Positions 5,508 to 6,143 of a DNA stretch of 6,143 nucleotides are shown here, piece by piece. Numbering within the stretch: the stretch's first letter is position 1; every line of letters starts with the position of its first letter. Source of the stretch: Bacillota bacterium (GTDB lineage: Bacteria > Bacillota > Clostridia > Christensenellales > SZUA-584); assembly GCA_023399095.1 (NCBI GenBank), contig JAEWQS010000030.1:1-6143 (forward strand), written 5' to 3'. Position numbers and translations under genes: made by a program. The notes beneath the pieces were generated by a model that worked only from the letters and a program-made list of their open reading frames with translations, was not told the origin of the DNA and searched no databases.

Positions 5508-5527
5508 CAATGTATACGGAGGAAATC

Positions 5528-5986
5528 ATGACACTGACATTTACCGTACTCGAAAAGCCTGATCCGGAAATGATCAGCAACATTTTGGATATTGAGCAGG
5601 AGGCCTTCGGAGACGGCGCGCTCAATGAATACGTGGTGGTGCCGCTGCTGCGTTACGGCAAGGTATATGCCGCAGTAGACGAGGAAGACTCAGCCGTCGC
5701 TTGCGCATATTTCATGGCTGACATGAACAATGCAGGACGCGCGTATCTTATGAGCGTGGCGGTACTGCCGGATTTTCGCGGCCAGAATGTGGGAACGGCG
5801 CTGCTCGAATATGCGCTCGCCAATATAAAGCAATACGGCATCACGAAGGTTGTGCTGACGGTGGATCCCGCAAACTTCACCGCGCTCGCCGTATACCGTG
5901 AAAAGCTTGGCTTTACCGTCGTGGACAGCGCCAAGGATGAATACGGCGAAGGTGAAGACCGGCTTGTGATGGCCAAAGATATTTAG
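5528..5986 (+). CDS. GNAT family N-acetyltransferase
   Basis: This 152-residue protein is a single GNAT domain. Motif A reads LMSVAVLPDFRGQNVGTALLEYAL (74–97), with the acetyl-CoA pyrophosphate loop R/QxxGxA seen as QNVGTA. Motif B is ANFTALAVYREKLGF (115–129), where the Asn and Tyr positions are usual for RimI-like and related acetyltransferases. The overall pattern is RimI-like but lacks features that would assign it to ribosomal protein S18, so the acceptor is unknown. An upstream in-frame ATG at 5510 would add six residues. I chose the later ATG because GGAGG sits five bases before it and would lie inside the longer version. It begins 20 bases after radC and appears to be the last gene of the operon. 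Confidence 0.9.
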   Translation: MTLTFTVLEKPDPEMISNILDIEQEAFGDGALNEYVVVPLLRYGKVYAAVDEEDSAVACAYFMADMNNAGRAYLMSVAVLPDFRGQNVGTALLEYALANIKQYGITKVVLTVDPANFTALAVYREKLGFTVVDSAKDEYGEGEDRLVMAKDI

Positions 5987-6039
5987 GTCTTTTTACAAAA
6001 AATCAAAACTGTGTTAACACATTGTTCATAATCGTTCTT

Positions 6040-6045
6040 TATAAT
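6040..6045 (+). promoter_or_regulatory. Isolated TATAAT box after the operon
   Basis: A perfect TATAAT follows the last gene. No good -35 box stands 16–18 bases upstream: TTAACA at 6014–6019 is 20 bases away and TTGTTC at 6022–6027 only 12. The palindrome GTGTTAACAC (6011–6020) overlaps the -35 zone and might be an operator. Transcription from here would run straight into the hairpin terminator. Confidence 0.3.
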
Positions 6046-6100
6046 AGACATTGTAAACAAGGTGATCAATAAGGCAGCCAGCAATTTATATATATTTGAG

Positions 6101-6134
6101 AAAAGCGCAAGGTATCCAGTATATGCGCTTTTTT
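6101..6134 (+). terminator. Rho-independent terminator
   Basis: AAAAGCGCA (6101–6109) pairs perfectly with TGCGCTTTT (6124–6132) across a 14-base loop, and the T-run continues to 6134. The GCGC core followed by six Ts fits an intrinsic terminator. It lies about 115 bases past the stop of the GNAT gene and probably ends the corA operon, any short RNA from the TATAAT upstream, or both. The A-rich 5' arm gives a weaker T-run on the minus strand, so it may be bidirectional. Confidence 0.72.
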
Positions 6135-6143
6135 CATTTGTGC

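Noticed and set aside
5510..5527. Earlier ATG for the last GNAT gene
   Set aside because: It lacks its own ribosome binding site and would put the clear GGAGG inside the coding sequence.

Overview
The window looks like a chromosomal stretch from a mid-GC Firmicute, most likely class Clostridia. Three things suggest this: AAGGAGG-type ribosome binding sites, textbook TTGACA/TATAAT housekeeping promoters, and an IspE–RsmG–CorA–FmdB-type zinc ribbon–RadC gene set of low-GC Gram-positive type. Coding DNA is roughly half G+C, and the main intergenic gap is partly very AT-rich. No tRNA, rRNA, insertion sequence, phage gene or CRISPR array is visible.

Left part (1–1723, + strand): a tightly packed housekeeping run. 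It holds the C-terminal end of a probable epoxyqueuosine reductase (QueG), the isoprenoid kinase IspE and the 16S rRNA methyltransferase RsmG. Each gene overlaps the next by an ATGA. RsmG converges, with only 2 bp between stops, on a long two-part GNAT-like protein of unknown substrate (minus strand, 1726–2853).

Middle (2854–3587): a gene-free 730 bp region that holds the most interesting material. Reading left to right it has a promoter for the GNAT-like gene, an AT-rich stretch, and a highly structured GC-rich non-coding RNA on the minus strand (about 3293 down to 3077). That RNA has a perfectly spaced TTGACT-17-TATAAT promoter, a 14-bp closing helix joining its ends, a GNRA-capped hairpin and several other hairpins. 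RNase P RNA, tmRNA, SRP RNA and 6S RNA do not fit. The raiA motif RNA of Firmicutes is my best guess for its family, unverified. Next comes a divergent promoter for the corA operon and a leader of about 170 nt. The leader carries a perfect 18-bp palindrome, one or two tiny ORFs behind a very strong Shine-Dalgarno sequence, and four RNA segments that can pair as 1:2 + 3:4 (corA ribosome binding site hidden) or 2:3 (site free). This is the layout of a translational attenuator, here placed in front of a magnesium-transporter family gene.

Right part (3588–5986, + strand): a probable operon of corA, a Cys/Gly-tailed FmdB-type zinc ribbon protein, radC and a small GNAT acetyltransferase, with 12–20 nt gaps. 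A hairpin terminator lies at 6101–6134. A TATAAT box between the last gene and this terminator leaves open a small RNA.
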